From contig NZ_CP162142.1 of assembly GCF_040833965.1 (NCBI RefSeq), positions 1,389,001-1,453,000 on the forward strand: a stretch of DNA of 64,000 nt, read 5' to 3'. Positions within the stretch are counted from its first letter, which is position 1. Every line of letters starts with the position of its first letter. Source of the DNA: Leptospira sp. WS39.C2. Its GTDB lineage: Bacteria > Spirochaetota > Leptospiria > Leptospirales > Leptospiraceae. Below the pieces are notes generated by a model. That model saw only the letters and a list, made by a program, of their open reading frames with translations, made no database searches and was not told the origin of the DNA. The position numbers were made by a program, and so were the translations under genes. Positions 16,251 to 25,116 of this stretch are shown in pieces.

Positions 16251-18499
16251 AATCAGTTGAAGGAAAAACAATCCTCATCATCGGAGGAGGGTTGTTACAA
16301 GTTCCCATCATCCAAACGGCAAAAACGATGCGCCTTCATACTGTCGTTGCTGATATGAATCCCTCTTCGATTGGATTCCAAATTGCAGACGAAACCATCA
16401 TCATGTCCACAAAGGACGTGGAAGGTATGGTTCGTGAGGCAAAAAAGTTTTCTCAAAAAACAACCATCCATGGAGTGATCACAGCGGGAACCGATGCGAG
16501 TATGACAGTCGCTGCAGTAGCCTCCGCATTACAATTGCCTGGGATTCGGTTTGTGGATGCAGAAGCTGCTTCCAATAAAGTGAAGATGCGCCAAAGGTTG
16601 AAGGAATTTGGTCTACCTATCCCTCGTTTTGCTCCTGTTTGGTCCATGCAAGATGCAAAAGATGCCTTGGATGAATTAACCTTTCCTCTCGTGATGAAAC
16701 CAGCAGATAATATGGGAGCACGTGGAGTGATTAAAGTCACAAATCGCGATGATTTACAAGTGGCGTTTCGCCATGCAAAACGATTTTGTCCCACGGGGGA
16801 ATTGATTTTAGAAGAATATATGGAAGGCCCAGAACTTTCTGTGGATGCTTTGGCATTCCAAGGGCAAATCCGAATGACAGGCATTGCCGATCGAATCATA
16901 GAAAGAGAACCTTATTTTATTGAAGTGGGGCATAACATGCCTTCGGCGATGCCAAAAGACGTGTTAGACGAAGTAGAAAGAGTGATGGCAGGTGGAATGA
17001 GAGCCCTTGGCATCCATTTAGGTGCTGGGAAAGGGGATATCAAAGTTACAAAAGATGGTGTAAAAATTGGAGAGATAGCTGCAAGACTCTCTGGTGGTTT
17101 TATGTCTGCATTTACCTATCCATTGTCTACTGGGGTGAATCTCAACCGTGCGGCTCTACTCATTTCTCTTGGAGAAACTCCTGACAATTTAGAACCCGTT
17201 GTCAACCGAGTATCCATCGAAAGGTCTTTATTGTCCAAACCAGGAAAACTGATTTCGATACGTGGTGTTGAAGAAATCAAAAAAATAGACGGTGTATCTG
17301 AAGTTTTCCTTCAGTCCAAACCTGGAGATATTATTAAAGAACCGACAAATAACATTGATAAGTCGGGCCATGTCATCATTGTAGCCAATACATTACATGA
17401 TGCAGACATTGTTTTTCAAAAAGTCAAACAAACCATACAATTTGAAGTAGATGAACAATTTTCAATCACCGAAAAAGAAATTGGAGACCAAGCACGGATT
17501 CGATTCGGAAAAGATATATGTTGGGTATGTAAGGTCTGTGATGGGAATAATTGTGCTTCTGGCATTCCGGGTATGGGTGGAGTTGGCCTTATGGAAACCT
17601 TCCAGGATAATCATGAAGCCCTTTCCGAATTTAAAATATTACCAGGATATATCAGGGAACATGTAAGTCCTGAAATTCATACCAAGTTTTTGGGGTATGA
17701 CTTAAAAACTCCCATCATGGCAGCACCAATGACTGGTGTTGGGACCAATATGAATTTTGTCATGACCGATGCAGATTATGCGTTAACTGTTGTTCGTTCC
17801 TTCTCTCAAAATGGAAGCCTCGCATGGCTTGGTGATGGTGCCTCACCTGAAAAATACAAAATTATGTTAGAAGCTTTAAAAAAAGTTTCTGGAAAAGGGA
17901 TCCTGATTTGTAAACCAAGACAAGACGAATCGTTACTTTTCGAACGATTTATGCAAGCGGAAGCGGACGGAGTGTTCGCCATAGGAATGGACATCGATGC
18001 CGTAAATTTCAAAACTATGGTCCAAAAGAATTTATCGAGTGTCACTAGGCCTTTGGAAAATCTCATCAAACTAAGAGAAAAAACAAAACTTCCATTCATT
18101 TTAAAAGGGGTGATGAATCCAGAAGATGCAAAATTGGCAGTTGAAGGTGGATTTTCAGCCATTGTTGTTTCCAACCATGGTGGCCGGGTGTTAGATGGAA
18201 TGCCAGGGACAGCAAGGGTCCTGCCTAAAATTGCGGAAGCAGTTAAAGGGAAAATCCCAGTCCTTGTGGACGGGGGAATTCGATCTGGAATGGATGTGTT
18301 TAAGATGGTGGCACTTGGTGCCGATGCAGTTCTTGTTGGCAGACCAGTTGCCATATCTCTTGTTGGTGGCGAAGATGCAGGAATTCGTTTTCTTTTACAA
18401 AAATATTCGGAAGAACTAAAACAGTCAATGAGTGTGACAGGTGCAAAAACTTTGGTGGACATCAAGCGTTCGATGTTACTTCATAAACAACACGGTTGA
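16247..18499 (+). CDS. ATP-grasp / FMN-dependent alpha-hydroxy-acid dehydrogenase fusion
   Basis: A 750-residue protein. The N-terminal ~400 residues are a PurK/CarB-like ATP-grasp ligase module: Rossmann-like pre-domain (TILIIGGGLLQVPII), then 'FPLVMKPADNMGARGVIKV', 'ILEEYMEGPELSVDAL' and 'KIGEIAARLSGG'. The C-terminal half is an FMN-dependent alpha-hydroxy-acid oxidase barrel: a Cys-rich entry motif (CWVCKVCDGNNCASGIPGMG, ~424-443) as in clostridial-type members, 'PIMAAPMTG', the catalytic Lys of ILKGV, the active-site His/Arg of SNHGGRVLDG (~643-652) and the FMN phosphate site VDGGIRSGMD...GADAVLVGRP. Start is TTG 16247. Substrate unknown; the ligase may activate or amidate what the oxidase makes or uses. 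Confidence 0.82.
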   Translation: MKSVEGKTILIIGGGLLQVPIIQTAKTMRLHTVVADMNPSSIGFQIADETIIMSTKDVEGMVREAKKFSQKTTIHGVITAGTDASMTVAAVASALQLPGIRFVDAEAASNKVKMRQRLKEFGLPIPRFAPVWSMQDAKDALDELTFPLVMKPADNMGARGVIKVTNRDDLQVAFRHAKRFCPTGELILEEYMEGPELSVDALAFQGQIRMTGIADRIIEREPYFIEVGHNMPSAMPKDVLDEVERVMAGGMRALGIHLGAGKGDIKVTKDGVKIGEIAARLSGGFMSAFTYPLSTGVNLNRAALLISLGETPDNLEPVVNRVSIERSLLSKPGKLISIRGVEEIKKIDGVSEVFLQSKPGDIIKEPTNNIDKSGHVIIVANTLHDADIVFQKVKQTIQFEVDEQFSITEKEIGDQARIRFGKDICWVCKVCDGNNCASGIPGMGGVGLMETFQDNHEALSEFKILPGYIREHVSPEIHTKFLGYDLKTPIMAAPMTGVGTNMNFVMTDADYALTVVRSFSQNGSLAWLGDGASPEKYKIMLEALKKVSGKGILICKPRQDESLLFERFMQAEADGVFAIGMDIDAVNFKTMVQKNLSSVTRPLENLIKLREKTKLPFILKGVMNPEDAKLAVEGGFSAIVVSNHGGRVLDGMPGTARVLPKIAEAVKGKIPVLVDGGIRSGMDVFKMVALGADAVLVGRPVAISLVGGEDAGIRFLLQKYSEELKQSMSVTGAKTLVDIKRSMLLHKQHG

Positions 18500-18501
18500 G
18501 T

Positions 18502-19761
18502 ATGGATAAAGAAATCAAAGATCCTGAAGGTATTTTGAAGGTAATTACCGCTTTATTCGGAAAATTACCTGCTTATATCATTAACTCAGAAAAAGAATTC
18601 CCTGTCAAAATCATTGCCTTAAAAAACAAAGCACTCATCATCAATACAAACCTAAAGTTTCCAACGAGAGATCGTGTACTCACTGTAGTGCATAATGGTA
18701 GTAAATTTTACGCACATTTTAATTTGGCTGGTGGAGATGGGAATGGGATTGAAATTCTAACTCCAGTAAAAATTCAAATCACCGCTGCATCAAGACAAGG
18801 GGCAAGGGTTGAAGTGAACCAGATCCAAACGGGAATGGTTGTGAATAATATCATCAACGTAAATGATGTTTCCAAAGCAATCGGATTTGATGATAAAAAA
18901 GTAGATACCATTTTACTAGCATACCGTACAAAACTTGCCAAAGCCTTTCCATTATCTTCAATCTTTTTTGCAGGTAGGATGGACAACCGACTACGTTTGA
19001 TGCACCACTATGACAAAGATATCTTTATTGTGGATAGAAAGGAAAAATCAACGGCATCTCCTGCTTTTTTTCCTTTTGATGAATACCTTCGTATCTTTGA
19101 AAATTCAAAAATCCCAGATAATTATATTTCTGAAATTTGTGTCCCTATCAAATATAAAGGGTATGTTCATTTAGGTTATGTACAAGTTCTCAGTGAAAAA
19201 AATCTTGATTTTGAAGTGTACAAACAAATCCAAACCTTTGCCAGTGCTGTGAGCCGCGATATCATTAGTACAGGTGTATTCCAAGAATCAAGGGATGTCT
19301 GCCAAGTGATGGACTTAAGTATGGGTGGGATTAGTTTCATCCATGCTCCCTCCCGTTCCTTTTCAAGATCGGTCACACTGAATGGTACAATCCTCTTTGA
19401 TTTGAATTTGGAAGCTGGTAAAAAAGTTACAATACGTGGTATCATCAAAAACATCAGAAACCAAGAAACAAACTTTCGTGTAGGTTGCCAATTTTATAAC
19501 CTAACAGAAAAAGATACAGAAATTCTGGAAGATTTTTTGAATGTCGGAAAAGAAGAAGAACCAAATTCGGAATCACCTAATGAAGTTGCGGAAACCAATC
19601 CAAACACGTCTAATTCTGAAGAGAATGAAATGGACCAAGAGTCTAGTTCGGAAGAACAAAATGAATCCATTGAAACCGTGATGGAAGCTGGATCATCCGA
19701 AGATCCTTTTGCCGAACATATGGACGACAATTTCGCTGACACTCCTGAAGAACCCAGTTAA
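18502..19761 (+). CDS. DUF1577-like protein with C-terminal PilZ-like domain and acidic tail
   Basis: A 419-residue cytoplasmic protein resembling a Leptospira-restricted family (DUF1577, from memory). The N-terminal half is an unrecognised domain; residues ~270-355 have PilZ character: 'VMDLSMGGISFI', 'IRGIIKNI', 'RVGCQFYNLTEKDTEILEDFL'. An RxxxR motif just before DLSMGG, needed for c-di-GMP binding by PilZ, is not clearly present. The last ~60 residues are extremely acidic (Glu/Asp/Ser/Asn-rich) and probably disordered. ATG 18502 is three bases after the preceding stop; its own stop abuts the rluA-type gene. Confidence 0.65.
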   Translation: MDKEIKDPEGILKVITALFGKLPAYIINSEKEFPVKIIALKNKALIINTNLKFPTRDRVLTVVHNGSKFYAHFNLAGGDGNGIEILTPVKIQITAASRQGARVEVNQIQTGMVVNNIINVNDVSKAIGFDDKKVDTILLAYRTKLAKAFPLSSIFFAGRMDNRLRLMHHYDKDIFIVDRKEKSTASPAFFPFDEYLRIFENSKIPDNYISEICVPIKYKGYVHLGYVQVLSEKNLDFEVYKQIQTFASAVSRDIISTGVFQESRDVCQVMDLSMGGISFIHAPSRSFSRSVTLNGTILFDLNLEAGKKVTIRGIIKNIRNQETNFRVGCQFYNLTEKDTEILEDFLNVGKEEEPNSESPNEVAETNPNTSNSEENEMDQESSSEEQNESIETVMEAGSSEDPFAEHMDDNFADTPEEPS

Positions 19762-20718
19762 ATGACAACTTACCAGTCTTTCATTCGTCCACCCTATGTA
19801 GGGAAAACGGTGATCAACTACTTGGTTCAAAAATTTCCCTACCATAGTCTAGAGGAGTGGGAGTTTTTAATTTCAGAAAAACGCATCAAAGTTCAGGGAG
19901 AAGTGGTTTACGCAGAAAAGGAACTTGCGTTAGGTGATATTTTAGAGTATGAACCTATCCCTGGCAGAATCACCGAACCTGAAGTAGACGGGAATTATAC
20001 CATTCTAAAGGAAACAGAAGGATTTCTTTTTGTAGATAAACCTGGAAATCTCCCGATGCACCCAGCAGGAAGATATCGAACAAAAACTCTTCTCAGTTTT
20101 TTAGAGAAACAATATCCCAAAATCATCCCTGTGCACAGACTCGATAGGGAAACATCGGGCATCGTGATTTTTGCGAAGTCAGAAGTGAGTCGTAAATGGT
20201 TGCAAAAAAAATTTGAAGCCAGGGAAGTTTTTAAGGAATACTTTGCCATTGTTTTAGGACGTATTGACAAAGAACAGAGATTAGATGGGTTTATTGGAAA
20301 GGACATCCATTCGAAAATTCGAAAAAAAATGGTTTATTCACCAACAGTTTTCCCGAACTCAAAATCCTGTTCCACCTTAATAATTCCGATTTCTTATAAT
20401 ACCAAAAAGGATATGAGTTTGGTGCTTGTTCGGCCAGTAACAGGACGTATCCACCAAATTCGTGCCAGTTTATTGTATTTGGGATTCCCCATAGTGGGAG
20501 ATAAAATGTATGGGAAAAGAGAAACTATTTTTTTGGACTTTGTGAACTATGGAATGACAGAGTCACTAAAAGAAGAATTGGGCTTCGATAGACAAATGTT
20601 ACATGCATATAGCATTAGTTATATGGACGATCGGGAAAATCAAGTGATAAAAGTATCTTCTTTGCCACTGAAAGAAATGGAAGATTACTTCCCAGATTGG
20701 AAAAACTATGTCCCATAG
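19762..20718 (+). CDS. RluA-family pseudouridine synthase
   Basis: A 318-residue enzyme isomerising uridine to pseudouridine in rRNA or tRNA. An S4-like RNA-binding domain occupies the first ~75 residues (INYLVQKFPYHSLEEWEFLI). The catalytic domain has the HRLDRETSGIVIFAKS motif with the essential Asp, followed by 'KEYFAIVLG' and 'PVTGRIHQIRASLLYLGFPIVGDKMYG'. It starts at ATG 19762, immediately after the previous stop. Which uridine is modified (RluC-, RluD- or TruC-like) cannot be decided by eye. Confidence 0.92.
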   Translation: MTTYQSFIRPPYVGKTVINYLVQKFPYHSLEEWEFLISEKRIKVQGEVVYAEKELALGDILEYEPIPGRITEPEVDGNYTILKETEGFLFVDKPGNLPMHPAGRYRTKTLLSFLEKQYPKIIPVHRLDRETSGIVIFAKSEVSRKWLQKKFEAREVFKEYFAIVLGRIDKEQRLDGFIGKDIHSKIRKKMVYSPTVFPNSKSCSTLIIPISYNTKKDMSLVLVRPVTGRIHQIRASLLYLGFPIVGDKMYGKRETIFLDFVNYGMTESLKEELGFDRQMLHAYSISYMDDRENQVIKVSSLPLKEMEDYFPDWKNYVP

Positions 20719-20752
20719 ATTTTAATAAAAATCCACCGTAAGAATCACTATT

Positions 20753-20782
20753 CCTCCGATCTTTTTAGAAAGATAGAGGAGG
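20753..20782 (+). promoter_or_regulatory. Hairpin that pairs with the Shine-Dalgarno of the methyltransferase gene
   Basis: CCTCC (20753-20757) pairs with GGAGG (20778-20782) and, inside a 1x3 internal loop, ATCTTT (20759-20764) pairs with AAAGAT (20769-20774) around a TTAG tetraloop. The GGAGG is the Shine-Dalgarno of the next gene, so the fold would hide it. A TTTT run follows just after, so a weak terminator for the upstream operon is the other reading. Confidence 0.5.
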
Positions 20783-20785
20783 CTT

Positions 20786-21952
20786 TTGCAAGGGATGGCA
20801 GGAGCAGGCAGATTACTTAAGGATTCTGATAAAATCATATTTGGTGAGTTTTGGACAGCAAAACAAAGACAGGGACATCCCATCCACCATACCGTTAGTT
20901 ATAGAGCATCTTTTAAACCAGAGCTTCCTTCGTTTTTTATGAAGGAATTTTTAAAAAAGAAAAATCGAGTTGTTTATGATCCTTTTGGTGGTCGAGGGAC
21001 AACTGCGATCCAAGCCAATATTGAAGGTCATGCGGCTATTCATAATGATATCCATCCACTTTCTATCTTTTTAGCGAGTGCAAGGCAATACGTACCTAAA
21101 CTTGTCGATTTGGAAAAAAAGTTGAATTCTTTAGATTTAGAAATGGATGTAGAAGAAGATCCATTTGATAAAAATTTACTTCCTTTTTTCCACCCACGGA
21201 CATTAAAAGAAATTAAAAATCTAAAACATTATATGGCTATTGATGATTCAGTTGAAATGAAGTTTATTTCCCTGATCGCATTGTCTCGGTTACACGGGCA
21301 TAGCACTGGATTTTTTTCGGTATATACTTTCCCACAAGTTTCTATACCACCTGAAGCTCAGGCAAAGAATAATGCCAAAAAAGGGATTACTCCAGAATAT
21401 AGACCAATCAAACCCAGGATTTTCCAAAAGATGAAACGTGATTTGGCTATGCCAATCCCACCGTTTTATCATGAGTTTTCAAAGAATAATTTGTATTCAT
21501 TGAATTCTGCAAATTCTGTTCCAAATGTTGAATCAGAATCTGTGGATTTGATTGTGACTTCACCACCGTTTTTAGACAAAGTTGATTACGAAGGAGACAA
21601 TTGGTTACGCCATTGGTTCTTAGACATCGAGAAATCAAAAGACAGAAAACTCAGTATCTTTAGTAATATAAATGATTGGAATGAGTTCATTCGTTCTACT
21701 TTGAAAGAATCATCACGAGTTTTAAAAAAAGGTTCTTATATGGTGATGGAAGTTGGGGAAGTGAAAAAAGGAAATTCGATTCTGTATTTGGATGAAGATG
21801 TTGTTCGAATGGCGGAAGGGACTGGCCTTGTTTGGAACAAAACCTATGTCCATACACAAAGTTTTACAAAACTTTCGAATTGTTGGCAAGTTTCCAATAA
21901 CGAAAAAGGTACAAATTCGAATCGATGTGTGGTCCTTCGTAAGGTAAATTAA
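20786..21952 (+). CDS. Orphan amino-methyltransferase of DNA (N4/N6 type)
   Basis: A 388-residue Rossmann methyltransferase. Motif I (SAM binding) reads [15 protein letters not shown] at ~68-82 and comes before the catalytic motif [13 protein letters not shown] at ~255-265; the SPP(F/Y) form suggests N4-cytosine rather than N6-adenine. A helical insert separates them. No restriction endonuclease gene is adjacent, so it is an orphan, possibly regulatory. The start is ambiguous: TTG 20786 is three bases from the AGGAGG and ATG 20795 is twelve. A 4mC enzyme acting on CTAG has been reported in L. interrogans (memory); orthology is not shown here. RNA methylation remains possible. Confidence 0.7.
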   Translation: MQGMAGAGRLLKDSDKIIFGEFWTAKQRQGHPIHHTVSYRASFKPELPSFFMKEFLKKKNRVVYDPFGGRGTTAIQANIEGHAAIHNDIHPLSIFLASARQYVPKLVDLEKKLNSLDLEMDVEEDPFDKNLLPFFHPRTLKEIKNLKHYMAIDDSVEMKFISLIALSRLHGHSTGFFSVYTFPQVSIPPEAQAKNNAKKGITPEYRPIKPRIFQKMKRDLAMPIPPFYHEFSKNNLYSLNSANSVPNVESESVDLIVTSPPFLDKVDYEGDNWLRHWFLDIEKSKDRKLSIFSNINDWNEFIRSTLKESSRVLKKGSYMVMEVGEVKKGNSILYLDEDVVRMAEGTGLVWNKTYVHTQSFTKLSNCWQVSNNEKGTNSNRCVVLRKVN

Positions 21953-21963
21953 GTCTAATTAAC

Positions 21964-22392
21964 ATGAACCGGAATTTAGTATCGTATTTTTTGATTTCAA
22001 TGTTTGTATTTGGTCTTTTTAGTTGTAACGAATCTAAAGAAATCCAAGCAGGGGAAGTATTAGAATCCCATCCTATTGAAGTATCAGTGAAAGAGAAGGG
22101 TTCTGGTAAATATGAATTGGAATTGTATTTACCAAAAGATTTTGGTTTTCAGATTGAAGCACCACATAGAATATTTTTGTCAGGTTCAGAAGGTTTGAAG
22201 GTAAAGTCCGCCGAATTGAAGTTAACTGGACCAATCCATCCGAAAAAACGAGAATACTTTGAGTATGTAAAACCCTTAACCTTCCAAGTGGAAGGGAAAG
22301 GGAAATTACTTATGGAAGGAAAACTTTTTTACTGTAACTTTTTAAAGAATATCTGTATACCCGCAAAGGTTACAAAAACTTTTTCCATTTAA
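21964..22392 (+). CDS. Lipoprotein with DsbD-alpha-like domain
   Basis: A 142-residue protein with a signal peptide ending FGLFSC (Cys21). The mature part is beta-rich and ends with 'GKLFYCNFLKNICIPAK', a Cys pair spaced like that in DsbD-alpha / thioredoxin-partner domains (usual form YC-x6-C-x-P). It may shuttle reducing equivalents in the periplasm or simply share the fold. ATG 21964 is 11 bases after the methyltransferase stop. It converges on the lipoprotein at 22843. Confidence 0.6.
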   Translation: MNRNLVSYFLISMFVFGLFSCNESKEIQAGEVLESHPIEVSVKEKGSGKYELELYLPKDFGFQIEAPHRIFLSGSEGLKVKSAELKLTGPIHPKKREYFEYVKPLTFQVEGKGKLLMEGKLFYCNFLKNICIPAKVTKTFSI

Positions 22393-22396
22393 TAGA

Positions 22397-22843
22397 CTAT
22401 TCTAAGTCTTTTGTCACAAGGCGTTTTAAGTTGGGTCTTTGGATTTGGTAGAGAAAAAAATACCTTCCACCAACCGAAACGTTTTTGTTGACGATTTTCC
22501 CCTCTTTCGAGATCTCTCGGAGTTCTTTTTTCCCTTTGTCTGATAAATTTGGTATGGTATAAGTTTTTAATAGATTAAGAGACTTTTGTTCTGCAATGGA
22601 TTTTGCTTCTTCTTCTCTTTCTTTTTCTGTTGGCAGGACACTTGATACAGCAACTTGGAATAAACTTTCGGATAAAAATCCTTCTTTGGCTTTTGTAAAT
22701 TCAATTACAAGCTCAGATTCTTCTGGATTTGTTTCAATGGTTTCTTTGACTTCTTTAATTTCCTTTGTTTCTTTAGACTTACATTGATAAAAATTGAAAA
22801 AAATTGAGACAGTCAAGATAGCGATTGTTAGGTGTTTATTCAT
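22397..22843 (-). CDS. Putative lipoprotein
   Basis: A 148-residue protein with signal peptide and a lipobox-like FFNFYQC (Cys21). A Lys/Glu low-complexity linker (KETKEIKEVKETIETN) follows, then a mixed alpha/beta domain. It is not recognised. Its ATG (22843) directly follows the stop of the upstream lipoprotein gene (22844), so the two are a coupled pair and may form an envelope complex. Confidence 0.65.
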   Translation of the reverse strand: MNKHLTIAILTVSIFFNFYQCKSKETKEIKEVKETIETNPEESELVIEFTKAKEGFLSESLFQVAVSSVLPTEKEREEEAKSIAEQKSLNLLKTYTIPNLSDKGKKELREISKEGKIVNKNVSVGGRYFFLYQIQRPNLKRLVTKDLE

Positions 22844-23548
22844 CTATTGTTTCCTAGGTTCTGAGATCGGTGTTTTCTCCACACGTTCCATTAATTTAGG
22901 TTGAATATTCCGAAATAGGAAAGCACATTTTGTTGGATCCGAATAATCTTCCTTATACAAATGCAAACTGTCGAAAAACCATGCAAAGTTGTGGAGATTT
23001 TCTATGTCGTTCGTTTTTTGGTTTTGGGGATTCACCCTAACTTCCTCTAGGTTTTGTTTTTGATTGGAATTTGGATTTTGAGAAGGAGTAGGTGCACTGG
23101 GATCAACGTTTTGTGCGTTCGTTGGTGTTGTACTTGTTGTTTGTATCGTAGCAGATGGTTGGGTCTGCGTCGTTCCAGTTCCTGTTGTACTTGGGAATTG
23201 GGGTGCATTCGAGATGAGCCTTGTTTGCCTGTCTTTTCCTTCTAAGGACTTGGAATAAGCATCAATACCTTCACCGAATTTATGTTTCTGGCGTTGGATT
23301 TTGAGAAGGTAGGGTAAGGTAAGAGATTCACGGTTTAGGTACGCTCTTTTTTTACAATCCTCTCGTCTTTCCCTTCCTGCAATTTCACGGTAGGTCACTG
23401 GGATTTCGACTTTGATTTGAAAGAATTCTCTCGAGATAAACCCTTCATCGGTTTCATTTTGTAAAGCACGTTCCACATAATTGGGATCAGCAATGGTAAA
23501 GAGGCGGCAGGAACTAAAGAGAGTTAAAATTAGAAGTTTACGAACCAT
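22844..23548 (-). CDS. Putative lipoprotein with Thr/Pro-rich linker
   Basis: A 234-residue protein. ATG 23548 gives MVRKLLILTLFSSC, a short signal peptide with lipobox LFSSC (Cys14). A conserved-looking N-terminal domain (~20-95) precedes a ~70-residue Thr/Gln/Pro/Asn-rich linker and a C-terminal segment 'NFAWFFDSLHLYKEDYSDPTKCAFLFRN'. No family was recognised. It is divergent from the M16 protease gene, with only 21 bases between the start codons, so the promoters must overlap into the coding regions or face away. Confidence 0.65.
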   Translation of the reverse strand: MVRKLLILTLFSSCRLFTIADPNYVERALQNETDEGFISREFFQIKVEIPVTYREIAGRERREDCKKRAYLNRESLTLPYLLKIQRQKHKFGEGIDAYSKSLEGKDRQTRLISNAPQFPSTTGTGTTQTQPSATIQTTSTTPTNAQNVDPSAPTPSQNPNSNQKQNLEEVRVNPQNQKTNDIENLHNFAWFFDSLHLYKEDYSDPTKCAFLFRNIQPKLMERVEKTPISEPRKQ

Positions 23549-23569
23549 TTCCAACTTCAAGACTAGTAG

Positions 23570-25114
23570 ATGATGTCGAAATTACGAATCTTTTTCCTTT
23601 GTTTCCTCCTACAATTTTTACCTATTTTTTCAGAAGACGCTTTTTTTGGAACCTCTGAGAGCCAGTTCCGGGAAAAAATCAAAACCATCCAATTGGAAAA
23701 CGGACTCACCGTTGTCATGATGAAACGTGGCACTTCTCCTACTGTTGCACTTTATATCAAATTTTTAGTCGGAGCTGTGGATGAAACTCCAGAAGAAGCA
23801 GGAACAGCCCACCTCTTAGAACATATGTTGTTCAAAGGAACCCAAACTGTTGGAACAACGGACTACCAAAAAGAAGAAAAATACCAAAAACAAATCGAAG
23901 TATGGGGAACAGAACTTGATAATTTAAAATTACAACGAAGGGATTTACTCACACGAGGGGAATCTGTTCCAGATTCATTAGAATCAGAAATTGAAACATT
24001 AAACCGTCGGTTAAAAAATTTAATCCAATTACAAGATGAGTTTATTGTTAAAAACGAAGATTCTTATATTTATGAACAAAATGGAGAGGTTGGGTTCAAT
24101 GCATATACCTCTCAAGATGTCACCAATTACCAAATCCAACTTCCCAATAACCGAATTGAAATCTGGGCAAAAATTGAATCTGACAGATTAAAACATCCTG
24201 TTTTACGCGAATATTATACGGAACGAGATGTTGTCATCGAAGAAAGAAGGATGAGAACTGATGATGTGGGAAGTGCCGTCCTTAGGGAAAAGTTTTTTTC
24301 TTTGGCCTTTGAAAATCATCCTTACCGAAAACCTATCATCGGTTATTCGACAGGGATCCCGTTTCTCAAAATTGAAGAAACAAAAGAATTTTTTAAAAAA
24401 CATTACACTCCGAATCGAATGGTGATTTCCATTGTTGGCCAATTTGATATGGAAGAAACGGAAACGATCATCCGTAAATATTTTTCTGATTTAAAACCTG
24501 GGAAACCAAGAGATCATTATAAAATTGAGGAAAAATCATTTCCTGGGGAAAAACGTTTTAAGGTATTCCATGCATCTGCTGGCCAAATGATGATGGGTTT
24601 TATCAAACCACCTTATCCTCATAAAGATAATTCTAGCTTCGATGTTTTATCAAACATACTAACTTCAGGAACCGGATCTCGTTTATACAAACGTTTGGTA
24701 TTAGAAGAAAAATTAGTTTTGAATATTGGATCAGTCAATGGATATCCGGGTGAACGCTATAAAAACTACTTTGTATTTTTTATCAGTCCGAATGAAGGAG
24801 CTAGTGTTGATAAAATTGAATCTATCATTTGGGAAGAAATCAATCGTATCAAAGAAAATGGCATTCCAAATGAAGAATTAGAAAAAGTAAAAAACCAAAT
24901 GGTCTCAGATTTTATGAAAACATTAGACCAAAATGGGACCATTGCAGATTTACTAAGTTATTATCAATTATTGTATGGCGATTGGACAGGTTTGTTCCGC
25001 CAATACCAAACAATTATGAATACATCCAGTGCTGAAATCCAATCGTTAGTTCCCAAATACCTCAAAAAAGAAGCCGTTGTGATTGGTGTTTTGGAAGACG
25101 TAAGGAAAAAATAA
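23570..25114 (+). CDS. M16 zinc peptidase, catalytic subunit
   Basis: A 514-residue secreted metallopeptidase with an N-terminal signal peptide (about residues 4-21). The inverted zinc motif HLLEH (in GTAHLLEHMLFKG) and the downstream Glu region (DVVIEERRMR) mark the active M16B subunit. A ~60-residue charged, probably coiled-coil insertion (QKQIEVWGTELDNLK onward) separates the motif from the conserved 'NAYTSQDVTNYQIQLP' strand. The C-terminal M16_C half has 'SAGQMMMGF' and 'GTGSRLYKRLV'. Two bases separate it from the inactive partner downstream; together they should form a periplasmic heterodimer. Confidence 0.9.
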   Translation: MMSKLRIFFLCFLLQFLPIFSEDAFFGTSESQFREKIKTIQLENGLTVVMMKRGTSPTVALYIKFLVGAVDETPEEAGTAHLLEHMLFKGTQTVGTTDYQKEEKYQKQIEVWGTELDNLKLQRRDLLTRGESVPDSLESEIETLNRRLKNLIQLQDEFIVKNEDSYIYEQNGEVGFNAYTSQDVTNYQIQLPNNRIEIWAKIESDRLKHPVLREYYTERDVVIEERRMRTDDVGSAVLREKFFSLAFENHPYRKPIIGYSTGIPFLKIEETKEFFKKHYTPNRMVISIVGQFDMEETETIIRKYFSDLKPGKPRDHYKIEEKSFPGEKRFKVFHASAGQMMMGFIKPPYPHKDNSSFDVLSNILTSGTGSRLYKRLVLEEKLVLNIGSVNGYPGERYKNYFVFFISPNEGASVDKIESIIWEEINRIKENGIPNEELEKVKNQMVSDFMKTLDQNGTIADLLSYYQLLYGDWTGLFRQYQTIMNTSSAEIQSLVPKYLKKEAVVIGVLEDVRKK

Positions 25115-25116
25115 AT

